A stretch of 64,000 nucleotides of DNA, taken from positions 60,748 through 124,747 of the forward strand of contig NMRA01000523.1 of NCBI GenBank assembly GCA_002633005.1, given 5' to 3'. Origin of the DNA: Phoronis australis. Taxonomy: Eukaryota; Phoronida; Phoronidae. Shown here in pieces: positions 1 to 11,532 of this stretch; positions within the stretch are counted from its first letter, which is position 1; every line of letters begins with the position of its first letter. Below the pieces are notes generated by a model. It did not search any database. It was not told where the DNA came from and was given only the letters and a program-made list of their open reading frames with translations. The position numbers and the translations under genes are program-made.

Positions 1-256
1 TACGCCTATTTTCGGAGCTAGGTGCATACCCTTATACACTAACCAAAAAACCGTGCCGGAAATTGATGCTCTGTTGCGCCTCATCAGTTTGAAGTCTATC
101 GTGTGGGATTGACAGGCAGCCGCGGGAAAGCGGAGGCAAAACTGAGGGACTGAAAATGAATACCAAAATGTGGGGCGGCAGGCGGCTAACGCTACAGACT
201 ACCTTCATGCTTCATTTATGTCTCGGTAACCCCCACTAAAGAAAACCTTTAGCAAG

Positions 257-544
257 CAGTGGCGGATTTAGGGGGGGGGGCAAGGGGGCCATGGTCCCCC
301 TAAAATTCTACCAGATACCATTTGGGAGTTCGGGTGCGCGCAAGCAGGGGCTCGTCGGGGGTGAATAGGCCCTGAACGAACTGAACAAACCCCGTTTACC
401 GTTTTTTTTTAGTCAACAGGTCCGCAACCCCAAACATGCGAGGCCTCTGCGTCTCCACATTTTAAGCTGGGCGCGCGCATCTGTCGAAATTCTGGTTATT
501 CCCGTGCCCTGGCCCCCCAACTCAAAATCCTGGATCCGCCCCTG
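257..544 (+). repeat. G-run inverted-repeat element, full copy
   Basis: The element begins CAGTGGCGGATTTAGG and ends with the reverse complement of CAGGGGCGGATCCAGGA, so its termini are imperfect inverted repeats. It is flanked by a direct repeat GCAAG (252-256 and 545-549), which reads as a 5-bp target-site duplication. The interior has long G and C runs. Related copies lie at 1855-1985, 3826-3995, 9571-9729 and 12350-12655. No coding capacity is visible; a non-autonomous DNA transposon is inferred. Confidence 0.7.
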
Positions 545-700
545 GCAAGTAACCTCATTCATTCAGTTGATTAGATCCACGCACAGCGTCGATTTCAAGA
601 ACTACATAATTTTCAATTTATTAACATTTACTGGATACAACGCATACAAAAACAATACATGACGTCCGGAAACAAGTAGGCCTAATTACAAGTAAATACA

Positions 701-952
701 GGGGTACGTTTCACGTAAGTCCTCAAACAGAAAATTTGGTCTAACGCTCCCCTTCACAATTGCTGTACAGATTTAGCCACACATAAGAAATAACTTGTAT
801 AATATATCTAAGTAACTAGCAGTTGCGGTTATACTCGAAAAGACCTTTGCAATATGGCTCAAGAGGGATTTAATTTTTCCGAAATAGTTGTGTGGAGCTT
901 AAGATTAGTTTTCTGACTTACCGTCTCATGTCACTTTTGTGAAATTGACCCC
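701..952 (+). repeat. Long-inverted-repeat MITE, family M, diverged copy
   Basis: It opens with GGGGTACGTTTCACG and closes with TTTTGTGAAATTGACCCC, matching the inverted ends of better copies at 52347-52644 and 37435-37722. The interior retains the family's AAATTTGGTCTAA and cardinal TAACTAGCAGTTGCGG stretches. It is one of seven copies in the window. Confidence 0.6.
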
Positions 953-2590
953 ATGTAAAAAGATAACACACACTAAGAAATTAGCTGTATTAGAAGTTAC
1001 GGCTGATCAGAAGAACTACAACTGCACAACAAAGACAAAACAGAACTAAACTATTATAAACTTGAACACCTATGTGCATCTGCAAATACAGTACAGCTTG
1101 TAAACATCAGGTACAGCAAAAGAAAACGCCCAATATTCCACTGGCTCTCAAGAGTCTACGTCTACAAACAGAAAAATATCTACATTTGTATACATGCAGC
1201 TCTTTTGTAGTTCAAGTTTTGATTTAGGTCAGTTGACGCCGTGAAATCGAAATCCAATTGTGCGTTAGTCAAAACAGGTGAGCATTTACAAGTATCAGTT
1301 AAAATGCGGTGTCTCAAAGCCTAAGAGTCTGGGACAAAAGTATTCAGATTTCAGTGAAAATTTGCAGCACGCACACTTAAAAACTTGCTTTCAAAAACAC
1401 AGTCTTAAAAGATTGCACAGATTGATTTTAGCGCTTTTCGGAAACACTTGAGAAGATCGGCGAACAGTTGGCTAAAATCTGACCACCTTATTTATTGTGA
1501 GTAAAGTCATTGCAATAGGTCAAACTTGAGGTTTATGATTGATTTCACCGAAAGGTGTAATACTCATGTTCGGTTCGTGGCAAGGATACACACTGCCTAG
1601 TAAAATAGTATTACCACTGGTGTAACCAGCGCCGGTGGAATATTACCTATTTTCTCAAGCTATTCTACACCAGGCACAGCCTTTGATAACAAATATGCAA
1701 AACATTGATATTTGGTAAAGATCCGCTTACTTTTGTTTTAATATACGACACTGAGGTAGTTTCCGTCGACGAAGTTCTCGTTCAACACTAGTCGTGTGTC
1801 GTCGGCATGCTGTAATCTACCGGAGGAATTTTTTACGAAATGTTTCGGGTTTCAGTGGCGGATCTACGTTTTCAGCAGGGAGGGGGTTTAGGATTCCCGC
1901 CAAGGTCGAATCACTAGGCGCGTGGCGCCGAGCGGGGGGAGTTCGGGAGGGGGGTTTCCCCTCCCGTGTAAGATATTTTTTTGTTTTTGTAGCCAAATAG
2001 TGAAATTTCCATGCATCCTGGTAAGTTTCTGGCACTTAACATGTCTCTGGAGTCTTTCTTAAGATAATTAAAAACCCTTCTCGATTTCGTCACATGAACT
2101 TGGCACATAAGTTTCGTGAAACCATATTGTGCACATCTGGGTATGAGTCACGCCACCAGCAAAACTACGGTTGGAACATCTGCTTACACACACCTTTTTT
2201 AGCATACGAAAAGTCGTATACGAAAAAGGGTGGTGTGTATACAGGGGTTAAGACCATTTCCAAATATTCAAGAGCATAATTAAGGAGCACCGACATGGCG
2301 TAAAAACTTGAATATCAGATGACCGCATAACAGCAGCCTCAAGTTGTTTAAGAACGAAGACCTGTACTGTTAGTCCGGAAATAAACATGTGTTCTGTCTC
2401 GTTTCGAGAAAAACTGGCGAACGATGGTGCTCTCAACTCATAGTCTATTATCAAAAGCGACAATAAATAATTAGGTATCACTTTATTAAGTTGAATCACG
2501 TTGGCAACAATTGAAAAACGTCAGAACTTTATCAGGAAACAAATCATCTGAAAACACTTTCACGAAACCAAAACATCCTGTGCACAGTGG
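953..2590. other. Gene-free stretch
   Basis: No frame here has coding character. It holds a degenerate G-run element at about 1855-1985, starting CAGTGGCGGATCTACG. Otherwise I see nothing I can name. Confidence 0.5.
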
Positions 2591-2597
2591 TGAAAAG

Positions 2598-2878
2598 ATA
2601 CACTGGACTAGTTTGCAGAGGGACCAGATGTACACTGAGAGTACACAAAAAGCTGACCTGGTCCGTCACGAGACCAAGAGCACACCTCCTGTGCTTATTA
2701 TCCCTACACAAATAGTCGATCTGTCGCGGGATCAAACATTACTGGCTGAGATAAATAGCTTAACAAAGCACACTTAGGTAAAAAAATCACAAGACTAGTT
2801 CGCCGAGGGACCAGAAGTACACTGAAACTCAACATCTACACAAATCAAGCTGGCCTGGTCCGTCGCGAGACCTAAAGT
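2598..2878 (+). repeat. Imperfect tandem duplication, about 190-bp period
   Basis: The stretch around 2605-2680 (GAGGGACCAGATGTACACTG, then CCTGGTCCGTCACGAGACC) recurs at about 2790-2870 (GAGGGACCAGAAGTACACTG, then CCTGGTCCGTCGCGAGACC). The two copies differ at scattered sites. No function is apparent. Confidence 0.6.
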
Positions 2879-2968
2879 GTACTATGCAAAAAATTTTGAA
2901 ATGAAAACTTCTCTCTAAAATTTTAATCCCCAGTTGTTACTCATACGTTAGTCCTATCCTTCTGTTGT

Positions 2969-3315
2969 CTAGACTGCCGAGGAATTTGTATATGGGATCC
3001 AATGATTTGCTCGTCCAACTTGGAACCATTCTACCCAGATATCTTCGATGTTTTTTCCCAACGCTTGCACTTCGTCAACTGCTGTGTCAATGAGCTGGTA
3101 AGCCTCTACAATGTCAGCATCTCGTTTCGCAGCTCAGTTGACACTAAGACCCTTGAGGTTGCCAAGTCCATTCGAAAGACTTACATGCGCAACTAAATTT
3201 GATCCGTTCATCATGGACTACTTCAAACCTTAACGAAGCATCCCAGGACCTATTTGCATCTCTTGCAATTTTCGAAATAAACGTCCCAATGTCTGAACTC
3301 TTGAAACCCGAAGTA
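2969..3315 (-). pseudogene. Decayed coding remnant, possibly hAT-type transposase
   Basis: On the minus strand the lower part reads like protein: after one in-frame TGA come DADIVEAYQLIDTAVDEVQA and then DIWVEWFQVGRANHW before a TAG stop at 2969-2971. An upstream piece in a different frame (for example ARDANRSWDASLRFEVVHD) is also protein-like, so at least one frameshift and one stop interrupt it. The pattern of an LS/LK run followed by DIV-A-Y-LI and a W-x-x-W segment recalls the DUF4371/hAT class of transposases, but I recognise it only weakly. It could instead be a relic of a host gene. It lies next to an assembly gap. Confidence 0.35.
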
Positions 3316-3368
3316 CTAATATCAAATAAATGCCCATGGGCATGAGCGTTTCATCGGGTGAGCCTTTC

Positions 3369-3511
3369 NNNNNNNNNNNNNNNNNNNNNNNNNNNNNNNN
3401 NNNNNNNNNNNNNNNNNNNNNNNNNNNNNNNNNNNNNNNNNNNNNNNNNNNNNNNNNNNNNNNNNNNNNNNNNNNNNNNNNNNNNNNNNNNNNNNNNNNN
3501 NNNNNNNNNNN
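3369..3511. other. Assembly gap (143 N)
   Basis: A run of undetermined bases. The open frames that cross it are artefacts. Confidence 0.99.
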
Positions 3512-3825
3512 TGGAGTGTAATAGAATGACACGGCATGACAGATGAGGTAAAAACGTTGCACGTCAATTCGCCTGAATATCAGGGTTGCGGCACCGCAGT
3601 ATTTCCCCTAATCAAATCAAAACATATCTTAGAGTAAAGAAGCTAGTTACCTAAAGAAATCAGCTATAGAACTGCTCTTTCAGCGGTGAATCCATCTAAA
3701 ATGCTTGGCTACATGTACTTCAGAAGTGCCGACAGAAGCGCGCGCACAATAAATCCCCGCGCGTTTTGCCGATGAGCCACAAAGACTCAGCAATTCACAA
3801 TGTAAAAAACTATATTTCCAGAGTG

Positions 3826-3995
3826 AACCCCCCCCCTCAATTTTTTCCAAGTTGGTTTACTTGGGGTTTACACACGCTGGCGGTGCCGTTTTTGTTTTGC
3901 TGGAGACGCTTTTGTTTGTTTTTTTAATTTTTGGGTCCTGGCCCGAGGGAGGGGTTTAAACCCCCTGAACCCCCCCCGTAGATCCGCCACTGCGG
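3826..3995 (-). repeat. G-run element, reverse orientation
   Basis: It contains C-runs at the left, GAGGGAGGGG and CCCCCCCGTAGATCCGCCACTG at the right. The right end is the reverse complement of the CAGTGGCGGATCTACGG terminus of this family. The left terminus is not clear. Confidence 0.5.
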
Positions 3996-4614
3996 TTTTG
4001 CTCGATTTTGGAAACTGAAACAAATTCACGCTACAAGTTAAACGATGAGAATGTTTGGTGTTTGAGATGTCCGTGACATCTTTTAACCAGTTCACCTCTG
4101 AATCCACCGACGCTCGAATTTGTCTTACACAGAAAAATATCCACCCGACTGATCTGTGACGCTAATTCGACTGACACCTGGCGACGTATGAATTAGTTCA
4201 CAAGCTGAAACATGAATTTTCAAACTGGAATAAAATGACCCAGCCGCGGCAAATCTTCCCGTAGAGGCAATCCATGAAGTTCATTCAGTCCGCCATGTTT
4301 TTATCATATGTAAATGGGAACAAAAACTCTCCGTATTGCAAAAAAAAAACAATACACAAGATTACAACTAAAGCATGAATCAAAGCAAAAGATTTCAACG
4401 ATGGCACTGCAAGGGACTTTAATAAGATGAACATCGTAAATGCTGAGGATAGACTCGAGCGATAACGAACTGCCAATTTCTCCCATCCTCACAAATCACT
4501 CCCAGTATGAGATTTGACACAACGACTAGCATAAATCAAAAACCAGCATTTTTGCAAGATGTGGGTTTACGTTACAATCTTCAAGTGAAATATATCTAAA
4601 TGGGTGTCCTGAAT

Positions 4615-7194
4615 TTACTTTGCTACAGACAGCTCAGTGGTTTCCGTATGATTGGTTTCTTTAGTCCACTTTGCCCATGCGCACAATGTTCTTATAATTT
4701 GTTTCCGGCAAGTAAATGCAGCAAAAAGAAATACTCCTTGCAAAGAGTTAAGTACGATGTGTATGTATACAACTGCATTATGTAGTGTTATACCTGATAA
4801 TATGTCGAAAACCCACGTAAATCCCATCAAAACGAAAAATTTGACGTATAAAAGGAAATTCGTCTCTTTTGCGCGTTGTTTGCCCAATTTAGCGCTGTCT
4901 TTCAAAGACCTATGCAGAGAGACTGACGTGAACGCAAACAGTGTGATATTAACAACAATCAAAAATCCCATGGGAGCAATGAAAAACATCAAAAGTGAGT
5001 ATGGCTGGCTTATGAAACAAAAATTCGAAAATTTTGGCTTTAAAGGTGTGTCGTACACGAACGCGTCAAGAATGACAGCTGCGACAGAAACAATCATAGG
5101 TGTCAGCCACGCATACAGGGAGTATCTTACAAACCGCCCCGTATTTCGTGAAATAGCGAACGTGCTTGAATCATTTCGGAAAATTCTCCAGGTGTCGTAA
5201 GCTATGACATTCGTCCAGAAAAACGAAGCAAGAAACGCCCAGACATTCAACGCGCCAACAATAATACACGGTATTCGAAAGGTGAGCACGAGAGATCTTA
5301 GCAGGAAAAGAGAATGGGCTAAGAGTAGAGATATCGTAAGCGACAACTGTAGCTTCCCTGGGAAGTTTTGAAACACCTTCACAATCGGTTGAAGCGCCAT
5401 CCTCGCCAGTGAACATATGATTGACAGAAGCAAACAGCAGACTGTGACAATACCTTCAACGTGTCCACCCATCAAGGGCGTGGCATCTGAATGTCTCCGA
5501 CAGAAGTATATCGTATCGTTAAAAATCAAATATTCTTCTCTGAACAACACAACGTCTTCGTTAGAAAGGCTCACTGTATTGTTTGCAAGATTTTTGAATG
5601 GTCCTCGGTAATTCACGATTTTGCAATTCGTCTGTGTCCTTCGTAAAAAGGATAGACAACTTGATTTGATCACGTCTGAGTTTGCAATTGTGATTGCAAC
5701 TTGGGTGATGTTTTTATTGACTGCTGATATAGATTGGAATATTTTCGACTCTAGAGTTCCGGCCTCTTTCATGAAATTGTTAATTTCTTGACAATTGGGA
5801 AACCTTTTCCAACTTACATTGCATTTGAACGTGGCTGACTCGGGCGTTGTACTGACTAAAACTGGTAATTCTTCAATGGTGTTGTTGTCAAATAGAACTT
5901 GAAATGTGTCAACATACATGACTAACTCCTTTTCTGTTATTGGGGAACTTTGACGTAACACAACGTATAATTGCAGATGGACCCTATTAAAGCTGCTCTG
6001 ATCAACACATTCAAAATTGGATATCGACATGCTGCAATTTGTTATGGTTTTGATTTTTCTATTCTCATAGTGTTGATCAAATCCAATATCCACTTCTCCA
6101 TCCGGCCTAAACATAGTCAGCAGCTTAAAGGATAGCTTCGAAAGGATATCAATTGACCCTTCTGTGCCACTACTACCAAACTCTCGTGTTAGCTTTAGTT
6201 TTCCATTGTATCCATTACACACTGCACACCATTGATTTTTGAAAAATTTCTTTGTACTCGCTGTTTGCACAAAGCACTGTGTAGACAAACAAAGGTTTTC
6301 GATAATTCTGTCTGCACATTTGCTAGAGCAACTTCTTTGGATTTCTGGTAGGCACGCCCTCTCGATTCCGACTCTTGGCTTGTATCGTATTTTGCAATTT
6401 CTCTGCATGTAGGCATACACAGCTTCAGCTGTGGGTATAAAGTCGAGTGAAGCATTCTCATTGCAGAAAAATTCGACATTCCATGGAACAATCATATTCA
6501 CCCGATTGCACATGGCACAGTGATAGTTTTTATAGTGAACTTTTGTGATGTTGTCAGTAATAAACACATTGTCTAATAGCTTGCCTGTACCTTGATAACA
6601 GCGGCTTCGCACAGCATCTAATGGCCACGATTTAGAGCATCCAGACACGAGGAGAACCCTTGCCTGAGGATGACACGTTGTATTCACAGCGGATTGTAGA
6701 CGTTCTTCAACAGTGGATTGCCGAGCTACGAAGGGGCATCTAAACTGAAAGTCGTTACAGCAGTCTTGGTAATAGACACACTTCCTGTCGCACGAACAGA
6801 GCTCAGTCGGATACAATTTACCTTTTTTAATACCAAACGCCTTTTTCTTGCCACACCAGTTCTTACAGGAGCCTTTAGTGTTATTAAGACACTCCAGAGT
6901 GATGCTCGTCAACTGTGACTGGACGCTTTCATTTACAGAGCACGATGGTGGGTTAAGAGGTTCACCAGGCCAGGAGGGACGTAGTAGGTCATCAGCCATG
7001 ACGGAATCGGCATTTTGTCCTCTCGTCTTTGTGGGTTGTGGAGGGAGTGCTCCATTTTCGTAACTCGAGTTAAGACTCATGTCTGCTGCAGAAGGCAACG
7101 ATTCTCCCATGGGTTTAAGCGGATAGATTGCAACCAGTAAAACTGTCACGTGAAGGATGAAATGCAACTTACGGTTACCAAATAGCTGAAACAT
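4615..7194 (-). CDS. Somatomedin-B-domain seven-helix receptor (class B-like GPCR), single exon
   Basis: An uninterrupted 859-residue frame. Residues 1-31 look like a signal peptide (hydrophobic FILHVTVLLVAIYP). Residues about 102-155 are a somatomedin B domain: cysteines at 102, 110, 114, 133, 135, 139, 145, 146 and 153, with the typical CDRKCVYYQDCC block. A long cysteine-rich, N-glycosylation-rich ectodomain follows to about 565. Seven hydrophobic helices then lie at roughly 578-598, 613-634, 643-666, 691-711, 731-757, 782-802 and 806-828. The TM3 region has FFWTNVIAYDTWR and TM6 has GFTWVFD, both typical of secretin/adhesion/methuselah-type receptors. I see no GPS cleavage motif (no CxCNHLT). 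The tail is short (about 30 residues). The start is the first ATG before the signal peptide. The ligand and G protein cannot be read from sequence. Being intronless among intron-rich genes, it may descend from a retrocopy. It is transcribed away from VPS16. Confidence 0.88.
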   Translation of the reverse strand: MFQLFGNRKLHFILHVTVLLVAIYPLKPMGESLPSAADMSLNSSYENGALPPQPTKTRGQNADSVMADDLLRPSWPGEPLNPPSCSVNESVQSQLTSITLECLNNTKGSCKNWCGKKKAFGIKKGKLYPTELCSCDRKCVYYQDCCNDFQFRCPFVARQSTVEERLQSAVNTTCHPQARVLLVSGCSKSWPLDAVRSRCYQGTGKLLDNVFITDNITKVHYKNYHCAMCNRVNMIVPWNVEFFCNENASLDFIPTAEAVYAYMQRNCKIRYKPRVGIERACLPEIQRSCSSKCADRIIENLCLSTQCFVQTASTKKFFKNQWCAVCNGYNGKLKLTREFGSSGTEGSIDILSKLSFKLLTMFRPDGEVDIGFDQHYENRKIKTITNCSMSISNFECVDQSSFNRVHLQLYVVLRQSSPITEKELVMYVDTFQVLFDNNTIEELPVLVSTTPESATFKCNVSWKRFPNCQEINNFMKEAGTLESKIFQSISAVNKNITQVAITIANSDVIKSSCLSFLRRTQTNCKIVNYRGPFKNLANNTVSLSNEDVVLFREEYLIFNDTIYFCRRHSDATPLMGGHVEGIVTVCCLLLSIICSLARMALQPIVKVFQNFPGKLQLSLTISLLLAHSLFLLRSLVLTFRIPCIIVGALNVWAFLASFFWTNVIAYDTWRIFRNDSSTFAISRNTGRFVRYSLYAWLTPMIVSVAAVILDAFVYDTPLKPKFSNFCFISQPYSLLMFFIAPMGFLIVVNITLFAFTSVSLHRSLKDSAKLGKQRAKETNFLLYVKFFVLMGFTWVFDILSGITLHNAVVYIHIVLNSLQGVFLFAAFTCRKQIIRTLCAWAKWTKETNHTETTELSVAK

Positions 7195-9373
7195 TTTTGT
7201 TCCACCTCAAGGTTAACTATACATGTAAGCGACTAAATTTTATATCAACAGCTCCATAATGTAATTAGTTCGCGAAAATTATGCTGACAAACAAGCGTTA
7301 CATTAACAAAGGAGTGATAGCCTTTGTCAACACTTCAACTTTGGGTTATATTTGCAAGGCTGAAGTCGGCATTTATATTTTTAGTCCAATACATTAAATG
7401 CCATTAGCGATCAATTCTCTCTTATCAAAATTCGTTTCCGTTCTGAAATGCGTCCGGGAAGTGGCATGCTTGAAACTTGGAAAATAAATGCCAACCACAC
7501 GAGATCAATGTCACGTTCGCCTTATATACACACAGCAGGACCAGGGATACTTTTAGGGGTGCTACCCGCGTCATTGGCGCATGATTTTTTATGTACTTGC
7601 TTAACTCTGGCCAACTGGTACATCAACATTTTGCTGGTGATTCCGCCACTTTGTCTTGCCACTGGTAAATAATGTGCATTTTATTCAGATTCTATCTTTT
7701 TATCGGCAATTTCTTGTCAAACAAGAAACTCGGTATCTGTACTACACTAGGCCCCAATGAATCCACAAACTGCTGCTGATAGAGGGCGTTCAGACGAATT
7801 TAGACTCAGTTCCATCCCCAGTCTCCATTGTCGCACCCACGTCCACGTTACGACTAGAGCTACAAATTATTGGAGACCACGTGCCTTGCATATTGCCATG
7901 CAGGTCCCACTGTGCATTTCATGTTTGATTAAAACTGAAATGCACTTACACACATCGTTAGTGGCAAAAACGTACTGGAATAGCTGACATGCCCAAACCT
8001 GAAATTTGCTGCTTAAAACGAATCCGAGAAGGGCGGAAGAAATTATTGTGTCCTAGGCCCGGAAAAATTACCCATAGAGTTGCGTCTCCGGAAGTCAATT
8101 GACTAGTGAGCATGTTTCCCTAAAATGATCCCTGATGAAGTTATCACTATTTCTTATGCCCAATAGGTTTTAATGGTCAAATTGATGGCAACTGAAGGTT
8201 GGAGAGAATGGCAACAGGTCGGCAGGATGGGTGGACAGAGAGTATTTTGTTTCCGATAGACTCATTTTCTTTCACCCCTATGTGTTAACGTTATCAGCAA
8301 AAACGTGTAAATGTAATCCTGCTGGTGTGGATGTACTCTAGTCTTTTTAGATGCTTGTAAAAAAAAAAACAGTGCAGGTGGTCTGATGTCATTTGCGGTG
8401 GATCAGACGTGCGCAGGCCTCATGGTTGGGCCCATTGCACAAAACACCTGAGCAAAGGCACGAGACCCCAATTATGGCTCCTCGTGAAAAAAGTTTTCAA
8501 GTCTGCCAGTCTCCTTTAGGAAAACGGACAGACGTTAGATGCTTGTATAATTAGCAAAGTTCACTCATGGTCGATCATGCAATGAAAAGATGGCACTGAA
8601 TGTGAAGGAAGAGCTTACAAATGGGAAAGTCGACGGACAGAGGATGGGAAAGATGAACGAGTGGTGAGAACGGGCATTCAAACGGAATGGACAGACAAAA
8701 ACGGATAGGTTAGAAAAAAATTGTTGACCGAGACGGACGGACGATCTTTTGTAAACGACGGTCGCTGATAGTTTCCTCGTCATTATGATAATTGCGTTCT
8801 CCAGCCAGGTCAGTGATACCGGGCTTTTGCTATTCTCGTGAGTATCAAGCGTCAAGATTGCGTACACTTTATTCTAACAGATACATTTACAAATGTTTGA
8901 ATAGTCGGAGACGTATTACAGCCCATGCAAAACCTACAAATTTCTGTATTTCTGATTTTTACCCTTCAATCATACGAGTGTAAACGAGTTTCATCCTGCG
9001 TGAAAATGTTTTCCTTACAGCTGGAAAACGCTCCCACTGAGTTAAAATAGTTCCACCGAGGTAATTTCCTCCAGGGTGAAAATTATCAGCCTCTCTGAAC
9101 ATTATTTTTGTACAACGTTTAAATAATTTCAAAACGTTGGTGCAACTGTTTTCCGTCTTAGAAGACGACAACCACGCTGGAAATGACAACAACTACTTGC
9201 ACTCTTGCAGGTAGAAATGTTTTACACGGACTGGGGTATTTATCACTTGCGCGTTGAAACTGTCAAAAATCGGAAATTCTGTAATCTCTACTTGTTATTA
9301 AAATGTTCACCATTGATGAACCACCGTTAACATTCGGTCTGTCCCACGGACAGTTCTTTAAGATCTTCTATGA
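7195..9373. other. Intergenic stretch upstream of the receptor gene
   Basis: This should contain the receptor's promoter (minus-strand direction), but no confident TATA or initiator stands out. The small open frames here lack coding character. Confidence 0.5.
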
Positions 9374-9934
9374 CCGGTTCCATGCAACAGTACTAAGTAG
9401 GGACTCAACTAAGTTCCTTAAATCGTTTGCGTATTTGTTTCGTTCTTTACTCATTTTATTATGAGCCCCTCTTTGACTAAATGATATTTTCTATTAATAT
9501 AACTAAAACTGGGCCCTTAATTGAGTTATACTGACAAAGGACTTAGTCCTTAAATTAGGGACATTGCATTCAAGGGCGGGATTTAGAGGGGGACAAGGGG
9601 GCCCATGGCCCCTCTAAAATTATCCCAGATTCCATTTGGCAGTTCGTGGGTGCGAATGTCTGACGGGTAAAATCCAAGCTAATACTCTGCCATGGCCCCT
9701 CCTAACTCAAAATCCTGGATCCGCCCTTGGCATTACAGGATCCCTATTAATACCAAATATTGGGAATTCAACGTATAGTTTACTCTCGATTTGTATCAAA
9801 GCCAAAAATCGACTTAGTAATGATACTCAAACAACATAAGAAAAGACAATCGGTGTTTTAATAAGTCCACAAATTCGCAGTTGTTTAGGGAACTTAGTTG
9901 AGTCTCTATTCTGGGACTGTTTCGTGTAACCGGG
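9374..9934 (+). mobile_element. Inverted-repeat element interrupted by a nested insertion
   Basis: The left end (ACCGGTTCCATGCAACAGTA then GGGACTCAACTAAGTTCC) is matched in inverted orientation by the right end (GGAACTTAGTTGAGTC then CTGTTTCGTGTAACCGGGC), giving arms of about 45 bp. Without the nested 159-bp G-run element and its target duplication it is about 400 bp. It has no coding capacity, so a MITE is inferred. Confidence 0.65.
9571..9729 (+). mobile_element. G-run element nested in a MITE
   Basis: The termini CAAGGGCGGGATTTAG and GGATCCGCCCTTG are inverted repeats. A perfect GCATT direct repeat flanks them at 9566-9570 and 9730-9734. This is the cleanest copy for defining the family's ends and its 5-bp target-site duplication. 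Confidence 0.8.
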
Positions 9935-10490
9935 CACAGATACTCCAAGTTAATCTCAGCACAGATGCTGCCAAGCTGAACAACTTATCATGATTGCATA
10001 CCTACACGAATTGACGCTCAAAATAGGCTCGTTTCGGATATTAGCAGATTTCATCGGATTTCCGACGTGAAACCAAGAGGCACAATCTGTGACAGATGGA
10101 CAAAGTGCTCGCGCTATTTTGATGGAATTAAGATGTTTACGTCGCTCAACACACAGTGGTTGTGTACCAGTTTCGTGGCGTTGGCTTCTCAGTGTGAGTT
10201 CGAACTGGCGTCATAGTTTTCGCTGTTGTGTACGATTGCCCACATATCATGTAAAAGGTCTGTGTATAACCAGGATGAAGAGAAAATTAAAGCAACAAAA
10301 ATCGTGCAAAGAAATTTGTGCACACATTCGATGACACAGGACACACAACGAGGACTATAGGAGATATCACTGTCCGTTAACATACTAGACATAGACTACA
10401 TTTACGTCCATATACACGCGGATCACGTGACCACGCGAGCTTTTCTTGGTGGTGTTATGCTTCTTCGGAACGCAACCTGGGTTTTAATAT

Positions 10491-10637
10491 TCATGGGCGG
10501 CGCACCATAGGGGACTGGGGGACTATTGCCCCCCACTTTTTTCAGTGTTATGCCGCACGTGGTCTATAGGCGGTGCACCACAAGGGGGCTGAGGGGGCTT
10601 TAGCCCCCCACTTTTTTCAGTGCTACGCCGCCCATGA
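10491..10637 (+). repeat. Two-unit element with inverted ends
   Basis: The ends TCATGGGCGGCG and CGCCGCCCATGA are perfect inverted repeats. Inside are two tandem, similar halves (about 10497-10555 and 10571-10632). Each carries GCACCA, a G-rich tract, CCCCCCACTTTTTTCAGTG and a GCCGC end. Confidence 0.65.
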
Positions 10638-11532
10638 TATTTCAGTCTACGAGGTATTGATGAACTAATCCTCTGGAACCACGTATGACACCATGTACAT
10701 AAATAAAGAAGCGCCCCGGATAGCCTGACTCGCGAAGGGATTTTTCCACCTTCGCGACGTTTTTCCACATCAAGCAAGAACTCAAATGAAATTTCGATGT
10801 CTAAATACGAGTACAAGCCAGCTGCAGTTGAAAGCGGCACATCCCGGACTTCCAAAGCTTACCACGGACTGCTATTATTGGTCAAGTGACATCTTTGGTC
10901 CATTGCCACTGGTCGTGACGTCAGAGTCAAGACCGTGTGTTCATAAGAGGCAAATCAAATAAAGTTCAGTGGTGTGGCAAAAGAGGAACTTGCTTAAATA
11001 AAATATATAAACATAAAAAATAAAGTGAAGTTTATATCTCCCGAGAACGAGTATAATAAATGTGTCCTGAACTGAAAACTCATTTTATACTGTTAAGTGT
11101 CGCTTTAAATCAAAAGAAATTTGGTTGAAGAAAGTTAAGAGAAACAATCAGTAAACAAATAAACCATAATTGGAACGGCATTTGCAATGTCCACGTATCA
11201 TTAATTTGGCGAAAAAATTCGTCAACATGTATGATTGTAAAAAGTAATTTTCCAAGTTTACATGTACAGCTCAAACGTGCGATTTAAAAACGTATTTTGC
11301 AAAATTACATCACATTTTTAGAATTATGAATGTTACACGAAGAATGTAGAAGGTGTTATCTGAATAATTTCATTCAACTCTGAATCATGGTCATATTTAG
11401 GCCCTTAGCCGCGGAAAAGATCCAGTTCTTGCCCATCTGCAAGGGTAAGGATGGACATGTACATGTAGTTGAACAACGTCACAAATGCATGTAGATGTAT
11501 GCGTTTCCATTTTTAGTCGCATTTTCTTGCAG
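10638..11532. other. Intergenic stretch
   Basis: It includes a perfect CRE-like octamer TGACGTCA near 10916 and a short inverted repeat around 10730-10760 (TCGCGAAGG...CCTTCGCGA). No gene is recognised; a 110-residue minus frame at 10523-10855 runs through the neighbouring repeat. Confidence 0.4.
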
